A stretch of 64,000 nucleotides of DNA from Streptomyces sp. Tu 3180 (GCF_009852415.1 NZ_WOXS01000002.1:4132001-4196000); one strand, 5' to 3'; counted from the stretch's first letter, positions 50,257 to 59,917 are shown. The notes: a model not told the origin generated them from the sequence alone. Translations and numbers: made by a program.

Positions 50257-51288
50257 ATGGCGCTCACGCTCTACGTCGACACCGCGCGCTGGCGGGCGCA
50301 CCACAAGCACGTGCAGGAGCAGTTCCCGGGGCTCGTCCCGGTCTGCAAGGGCAACGGCTACGGCTTCGGCCACGAGCGGCTGGCCGAGGAGGCCACCCGG
50401 CTGGGCTCGGACGTCCTCGCCGTCGGCACGACGTACGAGGCCGCCCGGATCAAGGACTGGTTCGGCGGCGACCTGCTGGTGCTGACGCCGTACCGGCGCG
50501 GTGAGGAGCCCGTGCCGCTGCCCGACCGGGTCATCCGTTCGGTGTCGTCGATCGACGGCGTGTACGGGCTGGTGGGAGCGCGGGTGGTCATCGAGGTGAT
50601 GTCCTCGATGAAGCGGCACGGCATCAGCGAGCAGGACCTGCCCCAGCTGCACGCCGCCATAGAGAACGTCCGGCTGGAGGGCTTCGCCATCCACCTGCCG
50701 CTGGACCGCACCGACGGCTCGGACGCCGTCGAGGAGGTCATCGGCTGGATGGACCGCCTGCGGGCGGCCCGTCTGCCGCTGCACACGATGTTCGTGAGCC
50801 ACCTCAAGGCCGACGAACTCGTCCGGCTCCAGCAGCAGTTCCCGCAGACCCGCTTCCGCGCCCGGATCGGCACGCGGCTGTGGCTGGGGGACCACGAGGC
50901 CACCGAGTACCGCGGCGCGGTCCTGGACGTCACGCGCGTCGCCAAGGGGGAGCGGTTCGGCTACCGGCAGCAGAAGGCCGCCTCCGACGGCTTCCTGGTG
51001 GTCGTGGCGGGCGGTACGTCGCACGGGGTGGGCCTGGAGGCCCCCAAGGCGCTGCACGGCGTCATGCCGCGCGCCAAGGGCGTCGCCCGCGCCGGCCTCG
51101 CCACCGTGAACCGGAACCTCTCCCCGTTCGTCTGGGGCGGCAAGCAGCGCTGGTTCGCCGAGCCGCCGCACATGCAGGTGTCGATCCTGTTCGTGCCGGC
51201 GGACGCGCCGGAGCCCAAGGTCGGCGAGGAACTCGTGGCCCATCTCCGGCACACCACGACGCAGTTCGACCGCCTCGTCGACCGCTGA
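50257..51288 (+). CDS. Alanine-racemase-like PLP enzyme
   Basis: 343 residues from ATG at 50257. N-terminal PLP-Lys motif VCKGNGYGFG resembles KANAYGHG of alanine racemase, and the barrel seems complete. The C-terminal beta domain is short and lacks obvious catalytic Tyr motifs, so the specificity may differ. Shares the transcript of femX, 83 bases earlier, suggesting a role in amino-acid supply or modification of the wall. The true alanine racemase gene is normally elsewhere. Confidence 0.82.
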   Translation: MALTLYVDTARWRAHHKHVQEQFPGLVPVCKGNGYGFGHERLAEEATRLGSDVLAVGTTYEAARIKDWFGGDLLVLTPYRRGEEPVPLPDRVIRSVSSIDGVYGLVGARVVIEVMSSMKRHGISEQDLPQLHAAIENVRLEGFAIHLPLDRTDGSDAVEEVIGWMDRLRAARLPLHTMFVSHLKADELVRLQQQFPQTRFRARIGTRLWLGDHEATEYRGAVLDVTRVAKGERFGYRQQKAASDGFLVVVAGGTSHGVGLEAPKALHGVMPRAKGVARAGLATVNRNLSPFVWGGKQRWFAEPPHMQVSILFVPADAPEPKVGEELVAHLRHTTTQFDRLVDR

Positions 51289-51331
51289 GCGGCGCCTGGA
51301 GCAGCTGGGGAACCGCCCCCGCGCGGACGGC

Positions 51332-51370
51332 GAGAAGGCCGTACACGGTCGGACCGTGTACGGCCTTCTC
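51332..51370. terminator. Convergent terminator
   Basis: 19-bp perfect arms (GAGAAGGCCGTACACGGTC and its reverse complement), one base apart. Between the PLP-enzyme gene and the convergent glycosyltransferase gene. Confidence 0.88.
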
Positions 51371-51405
51371 CTTGCTCCGGCGACGGCGCTTCCCGGCCTG
51401 TTCGC

Positions 51406-52905
51406 TCAGAGCGAACCGCTGGTGGCTCCGGTCGTGCCCCACTCGACCTGCGGTCCCTCGAAGTGGACCGTGTGCCGCGCGGGGTGGGCCGCGGGACCGA
51501 ACACGAACACGTCCTCGGCCCCGTCGAGCACTCCGCCCGAGGGGTCGTCCTCACCCGACCTCCGTACCGGGTCCCGCTCCGGCATCAGGATGTCGCGCAC
51601 GACCATGGCGCACAGGTACAGCGTCCCCAGCAGGTGCAGGCCGATGGCCCAGTGGTAGCCGTCGGTGGGCAGTCCCTTGTGCGCGTCCCCACTGGTCGTG
51701 TACGCGAGGTACATCCAGATGCCCAGGAAGTACGCCACCTCGCAGGCCTGCCAGACCAGGAAGTCCCGCCACTTCGGCCGGGCGAGGGCCGCCAGCGGCA
51801 CCAGCCACAGGACGTACTGCGGCGAGTAGACCTTGTTGGTGAGGATGAACGCCGCGACGACCAGGAAGGCGAGCTGGGCGAAGCGCGGCCGGCGCGGAGC
51901 CGTGAACGTGAGCGCCGCGATGCCCGCGCAGCAGAGCAGCATCAGGAGCATGGCGAGCGTGTTGACGGTGTCGGTGCTGAGCGGGTCGCTCGAGTTCTGG
52001 GCCAGGATCAGCCAGAAGGAGCCGAAGTCGACGCCCCGCTCCTGGCTGAACGTGTAGAACTTCGACCAGCCGTCGAAGGCGAAGAGCATGACGGGCGCGT
52101 TGACGACGGCCCAGGCGACGACCGCGCCCCCGAGGGCCCTTCCGTACTCCCGCCAGCGGCCCGCGCGCCAGCACAGCACCAGCAACGGACCGAGGAGCAG
52201 CACGGGGTAGAGCTTGGCGGCCGTGGCGAGCCCGAGGAGGACGCCGAAGGCGAGGGAGCGCCCCCGCGACCACATCAGCATCGCCGCGGCCGTCAGAGCG
52301 ACGGCCAGCAGGTCCCAGTTGATGGTCGCGGTCAGCGCGAAGGCCGGCGCCAGCGCCACCAGCAGGGCGTCCCAGGGCCGCCGGCTGTGCGTACGGGTCA
52401 CGCAGACGGCGATGACGGCCACGCACACCATCAGCATCCCGGCGTTGGCCATCCAGTACCACTGCGCCTGGTCCTGAATGCTGCCGCTGCCCGGCGTGAG
52501 CCAGGCGGCCACCTCCATGAACATTCCGGTCAGCACCGGGTACTCGAGGTACTGCATGTCCCCGGGGAGCTCGTCGAAGTACGGCACCAGCCCGTCGGCG
52601 AAGCCGCGCCCCTGGTAGAGGTGCGGAATGTCCGAGTAACAGGCGTGCGTGTACTGGGAGCCGGCGCCGAAGAACCAGGCCCCGTCGTAGCAGGGCGCTT
52701 TCTGCACCAGGCCGAGGGCGAACATCCCGATCGCGACGAGCGCGATGACCCGGACCGGGGTCCACCAGGACGTTCCGAGCAGGGCATGCCGCCCGAGCGG
52801 ACCGCCGATCAGCTCACTGCCGGCAGCGGCGACCCGGTCCTCCGCGGTCGGCCGCACCGGCTCGGGCTCGTGGGCGCTCGCTTGCGTCGATTCTCCACTG
52901 GGCAT
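51406..52905 (-). CDS. GT87-family (DUF2029) membrane glycosyltransferase
   Basis: 499 residues from ATG at 52905 (ATG 52914 close by; longer starts at 52983 would read through the terminator). About ten transmembrane helices. An early segment (residues 90-140) with YEYP-like SDIPHLYQGRG...YLEYPVLTG is typical of polyprenol-phosphate-mannose-dependent mannosyltransferases. It probably transfers mannose or another sugar to a lipid or protein outside the membrane. Confidence 0.83.
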   Translation of the reverse strand: MPSGESTQASAHEPEPVRPTAEDRVAAAGSELIGGPLGRHALLGTSWWTPVRVIALVAIGMFALGLVQKAPCYDGAWFFGAGSQYTHACYSDIPHLYQGRGFADGLVPYFDELPGDMQYLEYPVLTGMFMEVAAWLTPGSGSIQDQAQWYWMANAGMLMVCVAVIAVCVTRTHSRRPWDALLVALAPAFALTATINWDLLAVALTAAAMLMWSRGRSLAFGVLLGLATAAKLYPVLLLGPLLVLCWRAGRWREYGRALGGAVVAWAVVNAPVMLFAFDGWSKFYTFSQERGVDFGSFWLILAQNSSDPLSTDTVNTLAMLLMLLCCAGIAALTFTAPRRPRFAQLAFLVVAAFILTNKVYSPQYVLWLVPLAALARPKWRDFLVWQACEVAYFLGIWMYLAYTTSGDAHKGLPTDGYHWAIGLHLLGTLYLCAMVVRDILMPERDPVRRSGEDDPSGGVLDGAEDVFVFGPAAHPARHTVHFEGPQVEWGTTGATSGSL

Positions 52906-52943
52906 GCCGCACATCCTGCCGTACGCGGCTGGGAACACGCCGA

Positions 52944-52974
52944 GGGCCGCCGTACCCGAGGGGTACGGCGGCCC
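52944..52974. terminator. Terminator of the PBP gene, adjacent to parS
   Basis: Perfect 14-bp stem (GGGCCGCCGTACCC with GGGTACGGCGGCCC), three-base loop, 39 bases beyond the PBP stop. Confidence 0.88.
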
Positions 52975-52975
52975 T

Positions 52976-52991
52976 TGTTTCACGTGAAACG
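52976..52991. promoter_or_regulatory. parS, perfect core
   Basis: TGTTTCACGTGAAACG, one base from the terminator hairpin downstream of the PBP gene. Confidence 0.92.
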
Positions 52992-53013
52992 CCCACGTCG
53001 GCCGGCGGGTCGG

Positions 53014-55695
53014 CTAACCGGCCGGGCCTCCGAAGAGACCACCGCCGTTGTTGTTGCCTCTGCTGTTCCCGGGGTCACCACTTTCCGTGGCTGTCGGTGA
53101 GGAGGTCACTCCTCCGTCCGTGCCACCGTCGTCGGCGCCACCCGGACCGGTGCCACCCGAGTTGTTGCCCTCGCCCTCACAGTTGAGGTCGAACGGCCCG
53201 CACGTGGGGGTCTCCGAGGGCGTCGGAGTGGTCTCGGTCTCCGAGGGCGTCGGCGACGCCGACGGAGTCTCTTCCTCGGTCTCGGTGACCGAGGGGGTGG
53301 GAATCGGTGCCGGATCGTCGTTGACGATCTCCCCGATGGGCTCCGGCGTCGGGAACGCCTCCGGCGCCTGGCCCTTCAGCGCCTTCCCCATGTAGTCCGC
53401 GAAGATCTCGGACGGGAACGAGGCACCGTGGATCTTCTCCTGGCCACCCGTTCCGAACATCTCCAGGAACTGCCGGTTCTTGATGCTCTCGTCGTCGGGG
53501 TACCGGAACATGCTGATCGCGGTCGACAGCTGCGGGGTGTACCCGACGAACCAGGCGGACTTGTTGCCGTCCGTCGTACCGGTCTTTCCGGCCACCTCGC
53601 GGCCGGGAAGCTGGGCGTTGGTACCAGTTCCCTCTTCGACGACGGTCTTCAGGACGTCCGTGACGTTGTCGGCGACCTGAGAGGTGAAGGCCTGCTCGGT
53701 CTCGGTCTTGTGGGTGAAGATCGTGCCGTCCTTGCTCGACACCTTCTTCACCGAGAAGGGCTCACGCTGCTTGCCGCTCGCCGCGAACGTGGCGTACGCG
53801 CCCGCCATGCGGATCGCGCTGGGGTTGGAGGTGCCGATGGAGAACGAGGGGTAGTCGGTACCGGCGAGGCTGCTCTCCAGGACGCCGGCGTCGACCGCCG
53901 CCTCCTTCACCTTGTCCAGGCCGACGTCCATGCCGAGCTGCACGAAGGAGGAGTTCACCGACTCGCGCATCGCCTCACGGAGGTCGATCTTGTAGTCGGG
54001 CGGCGTGCCGTACGTCCGGTCGCCGTCATTGACCTGCTCCCACTGCTCGCCCTTCTCGTTCTGCCAGATCGTCCCGTCGTACTCCTTGATCTTGAGCTTG
54101 TTCTTGCCGTTGTAGAGGCTCTGCGGAGAGACGATGGTGCGCTCGTCCTGTGCCTGCACCGGATCCAGGTCCGGGTTCCGGACGCCCCACTTCATGGCCG
54201 CCGCCAGGACGAACGGCTTGAACGTCGAACCGACCTGGGCACCGGTCGCGTCGGCGTTGTTGGTGAAGTGCTTGGTCGCGTCCACACCGCCGTAGATCGC
54301 CTTGATCGCACCGGTGGCGGGATCGACCGAGGCCCCTCCGAACTGGACGTGGGTGTCCGTCTCCGGGCGCTCCTTGGGCTTGATGTTCTCCTTGTAGACC
54401 TTCTTGACCGACTTCTCGAGTTCCTGGACCTTCTTCTTGTCGAAGGTCGTGTAGATCGAGTAGCCGCCCTTCTCCAGGTCGTCGGCCGTGATGCCGGTCT
54501 CTTCGCTGTTGTTGACGATGTACGCCTTGGCCAGGTCGACGAGGTAACCGATCTGTCCGCTCAGCGCCGTGTTGGACCGGGGGTTCTGCCACTTGGGCAG
54601 CTTGGTGTGCTTGGCCCGCTCCTCGGCGCTCAGGTGGCCGTACTCGACCATCTTGTCCAGCGTGTCCTGCATCTGCCGCAGGAGACGCTCCTGGTTCTTC
54701 TCGGGAGTGGCGCCGACCGGGTCGATGGACTTCGCACCGGCCGGGTCGTAGTAGGTGGCGCCCTTGAGCACCGCCGACAGGAAGGCGCACTCGCCCGCGT
54801 CCAGGTCGAGGGCGTCCTTGTTGAAGTACGCGCGGGAGGCCGCCTGGATCCCGTAGGCCCCGCGGCCGTAGTACGCCGAGTTCAGGTAGCCCTCGAGGAT
54901 CTTGTCCTTGGGCTCGGTGGCGCCCACCTTGATCGAGACGAAGATCTCCTTGAACTTCCGGGAGACCGTCTGCGACTGGTCCTCCAGCATCGCGTTCTTG
55001 ACGTACTGCTGGGTGATCGTGGAACCGCCCTGCGTCTCGCCGCCGCGGGCCATGTTGAACACGGCCCGGGCGATGCCCTTGGGGTCGATGCCGCTGTCCT
55101 CGTAGAAGGTCTTGTTCTCCTGCGAGATCACGGCATACCGCATTTCCTCGGGGATCTGCGCGAGGCTGATGATCTGGCGGTTGCGCTCACCACCCGTGGC
55201 GACCATCTGCGAGCCGTCGGACCAGTAGTAGACGTTGTTCTGCGCCGTGGCCGTCAGGGCGACGTTGGGCACGTCCACCATCGCGTACCCGATACCGGCG
55301 ACGGCCACGAGGCTGCCGAAGAAGGCGATGCACAACCCGGACACGAGCTTCCAGGACGGCGTCCAGCGTCGCCAGCCGTCCTTGTCGTGGCGGGGATAGT
55401 CGATGATCCGCTTCTTGCCGGGAGGCGCCGCGCGGCCCCTGCCGCGTCCGGGCCCGGTGGAGCCGGCACGACGGCCCCCGCCTCTTTGCGCCGCGCGTCG
55501 TGCTTCGGCGCGGCTGCCGTACGTGCGCTCCTCACTCCCCGAGTCGCGGGCGCCCGACCCATAGGAATCGGACGGAGACCCGGTGGCGCCTCGCGGTGCC
55601 GCGCGGCGGCCGGAGGACGAGCCGGACTGGCCGCGTCGGGCCGCGGCACGTCCGCCTCCCTGCGGCTGCGGCGGTTTGCGACGGTGCTCGCTCAT
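53014..55695 (-). CDS. Class A penicillin-binding protein
   Basis: 893 residues from ATG at 55695. A basic, Gly/Arg/Ser-rich cytoplasmic tail of about 110 residues precedes one membrane helix. The GT51 transglycosylase domain follows (ISQENKTFYEDSGIDPKG with the catalytic Glu, GGSTITQQ). The transpeptidase domain has GSTFKPF (SxxK), SVNSS (SxN) and VAGKTGTTDG (KTG). The C-terminal 110 residues are low-complexity with PTPSETET repeats. It polymerises and crosslinks peptidoglycan outside the membrane. Divergent from the PadR gene. Confidence 0.96.
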   Translation of the reverse strand: MSEHRRKPPQPQGGGRAAARRGQSGSSSGRRAAPRGATGSPSDSYGSGARDSGSEERTYGSRAEARRAAQRGGGRRAGSTGPGRGRGRAAPPGKKRIIDYPRHDKDGWRRWTPSWKLVSGLCIAFFGSLVAVAGIGYAMVDVPNVALTATAQNNVYYWSDGSQMVATGGERNRQIISLAQIPEEMRYAVISQENKTFYEDSGIDPKGIARAVFNMARGGETQGGSTITQQYVKNAMLEDQSQTVSRKFKEIFVSIKVGATEPKDKILEGYLNSAYYGRGAYGIQAASRAYFNKDALDLDAGECAFLSAVLKGATYYDPAGAKSIDPVGATPEKNQERLLRQMQDTLDKMVEYGHLSAEERAKHTKLPKWQNPRSNTALSGQIGYLVDLAKAYIVNNSEETGITADDLEKGGYSIYTTFDKKKVQELEKSVKKVYKENIKPKERPETDTHVQFGGASVDPATGAIKAIYGGVDATKHFTNNADATGAQVGSTFKPFVLAAAMKWGVRNPDLDPVQAQDERTIVSPQSLYNGKNKLKIKEYDGTIWQNEKGEQWEQVNDGDRTYGTPPDYKIDLREAMRESVNSSFVQLGMDVGLDKVKEAAVDAGVLESSLAGTDYPSFSIGTSNPSAIRMAGAYATFAASGKQREPFSVKKVSSKDGTIFTHKTETEQAFTSQVADNVTDVLKTVVEEGTGTNAQLPGREVAGKTGTTDGNKSAWFVGYTPQLSTAISMFRYPDDESIKNRQFLEMFGTGGQEKIHGASFPSEIFADYMGKALKGQAPEAFPTPEPIGEIVNDDPAPIPTPSVTETEEETPSASPTPSETETTPTPSETPTCGPFDLNCEGEGNNSGGTGPGGADDGGTDGGVTSSPTATESGDPGNSRGNNNGGGLFGGPAG

Positions 55696-56092
55696 CGAAC
55701 GACTACTCCTCGGGCAGGCGCATCCTTGCGCGCCTGGAAACGGCGGCTGGTTTCCGGTCCCCCCGAAGTACGGATGCGGTGCTTCCCACATTCACCCGTA
55801 CTGCACCAGGGACGGGGACGCCCCTCGGGCGTCACTTGGTTCCCGGTGGCGTGCATGGCGCACAGACTACGCACCGCCAAAACCCTCCGAGCACAGAAGT
55901 TCACCTCAAATCAGGCAACTTGCCCTCCATGAATCGGTGATGTGATCCCGTTCACCCCACCCCCCCTTGTCGCATCCGGAAGGTCGTTCTATCGTCGTGA
56001 TGTATCGAGTCGATACATCAGCTCGGCATAAGGACGGCGGCAAGCCGGATCCGAGCCCGTCACGGCAGGACAGCGGCAGAGGGGAGGCGACG
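55696..56092. other. PBP-PadR divergent promoter region
   Basis: 397 bases. The middle (55850-56030) is less GC-rich and carries a perfect palindromic operator (separate entry). No gene. Promoter boxes for both genes must lie here, but I see no confident -35/-10 pair. Confidence 0.6.
55998..56020. promoter_or_regulatory. Perfect palindromic operator upstream of the PadR gene
   Basis: Arms TGATGTATCGA and TCGATACATCA with a single central G, 11-bp perfect arms, 73 bases before the PadR start codon. The ATGTATCGA half-site is like that of PadR-family autoregulators. Confidence 0.82.
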
Positions 56093-56776
56093 ATGAGCCG
56101 ACGTTCCGGGATCCTCGAGTTCGCCGTGCTCGGCCTGCTCCGCGAATCTCCTATGCACGGCTACGAGCTGCGCAAACGACTCAATACGTCACTGGGTGTG
56201 TTCCGTGCGTTCAGCTACGGGACGCTTTACCCCTGCCTCAAGACGCTGCTCGCCAACGGCTGGTTGATCGAGGAGCCGGGGAACACCACCGAGGACGCCC
56301 TCGCCGCCCCGCTCGCGGGCCGCCGCGCCAAGATCGTCTACCGGTTGACGGCGGAAGGTAAGGAACACTTCGAGCAGCTGCTCTCGCAGACGGGGCCGGA
56401 CGCGTACGAGGACGAGACCTTCGCCGCGCGGTTCGCCTTCTTCGGCCAGACCTCCCGTGATGTGCGCATGCGCGTCCTCGAAGGCCGCCGCAGCCGGCTG
56501 GAGGAGCGCCTCGAGAAGATGCGCGCCTCCCTGGCCCGGACCCGGGAGCGCCTCGACGACTACACGCTTGAGCTCCAGCGCCACGGGATGGAGTCCGTGG
56601 AGCGCGAAGTGCGCTGGCTGAACGAGCTCATCGAGAGCGAGCGGGCCGGGCGGGACCTGAAGGGTTCCGCCACCGGGGGGTCCGCTCAGCAGGACACCAC
56701 ATCTGGAGCGACGGGCGACCTGCCCCGGTCCGGGGACGCCCCCCGGCCGGATACGCCCGACGACACCGCCACGTGA
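56093..56776 (+). CDS. PadR-family transcriptional regulator
   Basis: 227 residues from ATG at 56093, GGGGAGG upstream. PadR winged helix at residues 8-90 (EFAVLGLLRESPMHGYELRKRL; FSYGTLYPCLKTLLANGWL). The vinculin-type helical C-domain (LEERLEKMRASLARTRERL) allows dimerisation. A disordered tail follows. Sits 47 bases upstream of the inositol-phosphate synthase gene on the same strand and is likely to regulate itself and possibly that gene. Confidence 0.93.
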   Translation: MSRRSGILEFAVLGLLRESPMHGYELRKRLNTSLGVFRAFSYGTLYPCLKTLLANGWLIEEPGNTTEDALAAPLAGRRAKIVYRLTAEGKEHFEQLLSQTGPDAYEDETFAARFAFFGQTSRDVRMRVLEGRRSRLEERLEKMRASLARTRERLDDYTLELQRHGMESVEREVRWLNELIESERAGRDLKGSATGGSAQQDTTSGATGDLPRSGDAPRPDTPDDTAT

Positions 56777-56823
56777 GGCCCGCCGAAGGGCGGCCTCACT
56801 CGTACACACAGGGAGCAACCGGA

Positions 56824-57906
56824 ATGGGTTCGGTTCGCGTAGCCATCGTCGGCGTGGGCAACTGCGCCGCATCGCTGGTGCAGGGAGTCGAGTACTACAA
56901 GGACGCCGATCCGGCGTCCAAGGTGCCGGGCCTGATGCACGTCCAGTTCGGCGAGTACCACGTCCGCGACGTCGAGTTCGTCGCCGCCTTCGACGTGGAC
57001 GCCAAGAAGGTCGGTCTCGACCTCGCGGACGCCATCGGCGCCTCGGAGAACAACACCATCAAGATCTGCGACGTCCCCCGCACCGGTGTGACGGTCCAGC
57101 GCGGCCACACCCTCGACGGTCTCGGCAAGTACTACCGCGAGACCATCGAGGAGTCCGCCGAGGAGCCGGTCGACGTCGTCCAGGTGCTCAAGGACAAGCA
57201 GGTCGACGTCCTGGTCTGCTACCTGCCCGTGGGCTCCGAGGACGCGGCGAAGTTCTACGCCCAGTGCGCCATCGACGCCAAGGTCGCCTTCGTCAACGCC
57301 CTCCCGGTCTTCATCGCCGGCACCAAGGAGTGGGCGGACAAGTTCACCGAGGCCGGTGTGCCGATCGTCGGTGACGACATCAAGTCCCAGGTCGGCGCCA
57401 CCATCACGCACCGCGTCATGGCGAAGCTGTTCGAGGACCGCGGTGTCATCCTGGACCGCACGATGCAGCTGAACGTCGGCGGCAACATGGACTTCAAGAA
57501 CATGCTCGAGCGCGAGCGCCTGGAGTCCAAGAAGATCTCCAAGACGCAGGCCGTCACCTCCCAGATCCCCGACCGGGAGCTCGGCGAGAAGAACGTCCAC
57601 ATCGGCCCGTCCGACTACGTCGCCTGGCTGGACGACCGCAAGTGGGCCTACGTCCGCCTCGAGGGCCGCGCCTTCGGCGACGTCCCGCTGAACCTGGAGT
57701 ACAAGCTCGAGGTCTGGGACTCCCCGAACTCCGCCGGCGTCATCATCGACGCCCTGCGCGCCGCGAAGATCGCCAAGGACCGGGGCATCGGCGGCCCGAT
57801 CCTCTCGGCCTCCTCGTACTTCATGAAGTCCCCGCCGGTGCAGTACTTCGACGACGAGGCCCGCGAGAACGTCGAGAAGTTCATCAAGGGCGAAGTCGAG
57901 CGCTAG
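56824..57906 (+). CDS. ino1: Inositol-3-phosphate synthase
   Basis: 360 residues from ATG at 56824, GGGAG upstream. Actinobacterial MIPS: VRVAIVGVGNCAASLVQGVEYY (NAD motif), GDDIKSQVGATITHR, NVGGNMDFKNM, and SPNSAGV. It converts glucose-6-phosphate to inositol-3-phosphate, the first step to phosphatidylinositol lipids and mycothiol. The upstream PadR gene, 47 bases away, and a terminator after the stop define a two-gene unit. Confidence 0.97.
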   Translation: MGSVRVAIVGVGNCAASLVQGVEYYKDADPASKVPGLMHVQFGEYHVRDVEFVAAFDVDAKKVGLDLADAIGASENNTIKICDVPRTGVTVQRGHTLDGLGKYYRETIEESAEEPVDVVQVLKDKQVDVLVCYLPVGSEDAAKFYAQCAIDAKVAFVNALPVFIAGTKEWADKFTEAGVPIVGDDIKSQVGATITHRVMAKLFEDRGVILDRTMQLNVGGNMDFKNMLERERLESKKISKTQAVTSQIPDRELGEKNVHIGPSDYVAWLDDRKWAYVRLEGRAFGDVPLNLEYKLEVWDSPNSAGVIIDALRAAKIAKDRGIGGPILSASSYFMKSPPVQYFDDEARENVEKFIKGEVER

Positions 57907-57925
57907 AACCCGCTCACCGTGGGCA

Positions 57926-57966
57926 GGGGAGGGTCTCCGGGGTCGTACGTCCCGGAGACCCTCCCC
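57926..57966. terminator. Terminator of inositol-phosphate synthase gene
   Basis: Perfect 16-bp stem (GGGGAGGGTCTCCGGG with CCCGGAGACCCTCCCC), nine-base loop, 19 bases after the stop and 20 before the next start. Confidence 0.92.
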
Positions 57967-57986
57967 CGTATGTGAGGCTGAGCCCC

Positions 57987-59249
57987 ATGGCCGTCGTCCG
58001 TGACCTGCGCGTCCTGCTGCGCTTCCAGGGCTTCAGACGCCTGCTCGCCGTGCGGCTGCTGTCCCAGGGCGCCGACGGTGTCTTCCAGGTCGCGCTCGCC
58101 GCCTACGTGGTGTTCTCGCCGGAGAAGCAGACGTCGGCCGCGGCGATCGCCTCCGCGATGGCGGTCCTGCTCCTCCCGTACTCCGTGGTCGGTCCCTTCG
58201 CCGGAGTCCTGCTGGACCGCTGGCGGCGCCGGCAGGTGTTCCTGTACGGCAATCTGCTGCGTGCCCTGATGGCGTCGGTGACCGCCGTCCTCATCCTCGG
58301 CCGGGTCCCCGACTGGCTCCTCCTCGTCTCCGCCCTGTGCGTCACCGCCGTCAACCGCTTCGTCCTCGCCGGGCTGTCCGCCGCGCTCCCGCGCGTGGTC
58401 GACACCGAGCGGCTGGTCGTCGCCAACTCCCTCTCCCCGACGGCCGGAACACTCGCCGCGACCGCGGGCGGCGGTCTGGCCTTCCTCGTACGGCTGGTCA
58501 TCGCCGACTCCGACGCCGCCGTGGTGCTCCTGGGTGCGGCCCTGTACCTGTGCGCGGCCGTGGCGTCGCTGAGCATCGCGAAGGAACTGCTCGGCCCCGA
58601 CCGGGCGTTGGTGCGCACACGGCTGACCACGGCGCTCACCGGCACCGCTCGCGACCTGGTGGCAGGCGTACGCCACCTCGCCGCGCCGCAGCGCAGGGAG
58701 GCCGCCTGGGCGCTCACGGCGATGTCGCTGATGCGGTTCTGCTACGGCGCCATGCTCGTGATGCTGCTGATGCTGTGCCGGTACGCCCTGACCTCGACCA
58801 CGGACGAGGGACTCGCCCTGCTGGGGCTGGTGTTGGGCGTGTCCGGCGCCGGCTTCTTCGTCGCGGCCGTCGTGACACCGTGGGCCACGGGACGGCTCGG
58901 ACCCGGCCGCTGGATCATCGTGTGCGCCGGGTCCGCCGCCGTCCTGGAACCCGCGCTCGGACTGCCCTTCGCCTCAGGGCCCCTGCTGGCAGGGGCATTG
59001 GTCCTGGGTCTGACCACCCAGGGCGCGAAGATCGCCACGGACACGATCGTCCAGCGCTCCGTCGAGGACGGCTTCCGCGGCCGGATCTTCTCCGTCTACG
59101 ACGTCCTGTTCAACGCGGCCTTCGTCGGGGCCGCCGCCGTGGCCGCCCTGATGCTGCCGCCCGACGGCCGGTCGGTCCCGCTGGTGGTAACGATCGCCGT
59201 TATCTACGGAGCAGTAGCGATGGCTATGGCCCGTTTTGAGCGTCAGTAA
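57987..59249 (+). CDS. MFS transporter
   Basis: 420 residues from ATG at 57987. Twelve helices. GVLLDRWRRRQV is the MFS loop motif; the second half has TQGAKIATDTIVQRSVEDGFRGR. Probably an exporter of unknown substrate, without a linked regulator. It is read in the same direction as its neighbours but separated by a strong terminator. Confidence 0.88.
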   Translation: MAVVRDLRVLLRFQGFRRLLAVRLLSQGADGVFQVALAAYVVFSPEKQTSAAAIASAMAVLLLPYSVVGPFAGVLLDRWRRRQVFLYGNLLRALMASVTAVLILGRVPDWLLLVSALCVTAVNRFVLAGLSAALPRVVDTERLVVANSLSPTAGTLAATAGGGLAFLVRLVIADSDAAVVLLGAALYLCAAVASLSIAKELLGPDRALVRTRLTTALTGTARDLVAGVRHLAAPQRREAAWALTAMSLMRFCYGAMLVMLLMLCRYALTSTTDEGLALLGLVLGVSGAGFFVAAVVTPWATGRLGPGRWIIVCAGSAAVLEPALGLPFASGPLLAGALVLGLTTQGAKIATDTIVQRSVEDGFRGRIFSVYDVLFNAAFVGAAAVAALMLPPDGRSVPLVVTIAVIYGAVAMAMARFERQ

Positions 59250-59371
59250 GTGTCACATCAATGCCACAGAGCCCCAGAGGGCTACAGAGTTGTCAGTGGC
59301 GGCCGGTAGCTTACGTGCGTCTTATCAACGCGCCATGCGCGTCACGCACCTAAGTTCTAGGGGGACCCCCA

Positions 59372-59860
59372 GTGACCACTCCGCCGCCCCAGGGCAACCC
59401 GTTCGCACAGGGCCAGCAGCAGCCCTACGGCCAGCCCCAGGGCCAGGCCCCCTACCCGCCCCAGGGCGGTTTCCCGCAGCAGGCCGGTCAGCCCGGGTTC
59501 CCCCCGCCGGGTGCTCCCGTTCCGCCTCAGCAGCCGCGTCGCAAGCTGAGCTTCAAGACGATCAAGAACATCGTCATCGCCGTGGTCGTCGTGAGTGTGG
59601 CCGTCGGCGGCTACATCGCCAGCCGGGACGACGCCAACACCGCGAAGGTCGGCGACTGCATGAGCATCTCCGACCCGAACAGCACCACCGACCCGGGGCT
59701 CGAGGTCGTTGACTGCAGCGACTCCAAGGCGAAGTACAAGGTTGCCGAGAAGAAGGACGGCACCCTGGACGGGTGCGACCGCACCAAGTACAGCGAGTAC
59801 ACCGAGACGGGCGGAAGCGACGACTTCACCCTCTGCCTGGAGGACTACTCGACCAAGTAA
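59372..59860 (+). CDS. Pro/Gln-rich, single-helix membrane protein with exported Cys-rich domain
   Basis: 162 residues from the GTG at 59372 with GGGGGA upstream. N-terminal 55 residues consist of Pro, Gln and Gly (QPYGQPQGQAPYPPQGG). One transmembrane helix (about 64-83) is followed by an extracytoplasmic domain of 80 residues with four Cys (GDCMS, VDCSD, GCDRT, LCLED) that may form two disulfides. Related to the LppU/SCO3897-like group of actinobacteria as I recall; function unknown. Confidence 0.78.
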   Translation: MTTPPPQGNPFAQGQQQPYGQPQGQAPYPPQGGFPQQAGQPGFPPPGAPVPPQQPRRKLSFKTIKNIVIAVVVVSVAVGGYIASRDDANTAKVGDCMSISDPNSTTDPGLEVVDCSDSKAKYKVAEKKDGTLDGCDRTKYSEYTETGGSDDFTLCLEDYSTK

Positions 59861-59876
59861 GGCCTCAGATGTGCCG

Positions 59877-59906
59877 AGGGCGGTGTTTCACGTGAAACAC
59901 CGCCCT
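59877..59906. terminator. Perfect 30-bp palindrome: parS plus terminator
   Basis: Contains TGTTTCACGTGAAACA (59884-59899) flanked by AGGGCGG and CCGCCCT. The whole is a perfect palindrome that would fold as a GC-clamped hairpin in RNA, 16 bases after the stop of the preceding gene. Confidence 0.9.
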
Positions 59907-59917
59907 TCGTCATGTCG

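Noticed and set aside
53428..55932. 834-codon plus-strand open frame opposite the PBP gene
   Set aside because: Antisense shadow; the minus strand encodes all PBP catalytic motifs.
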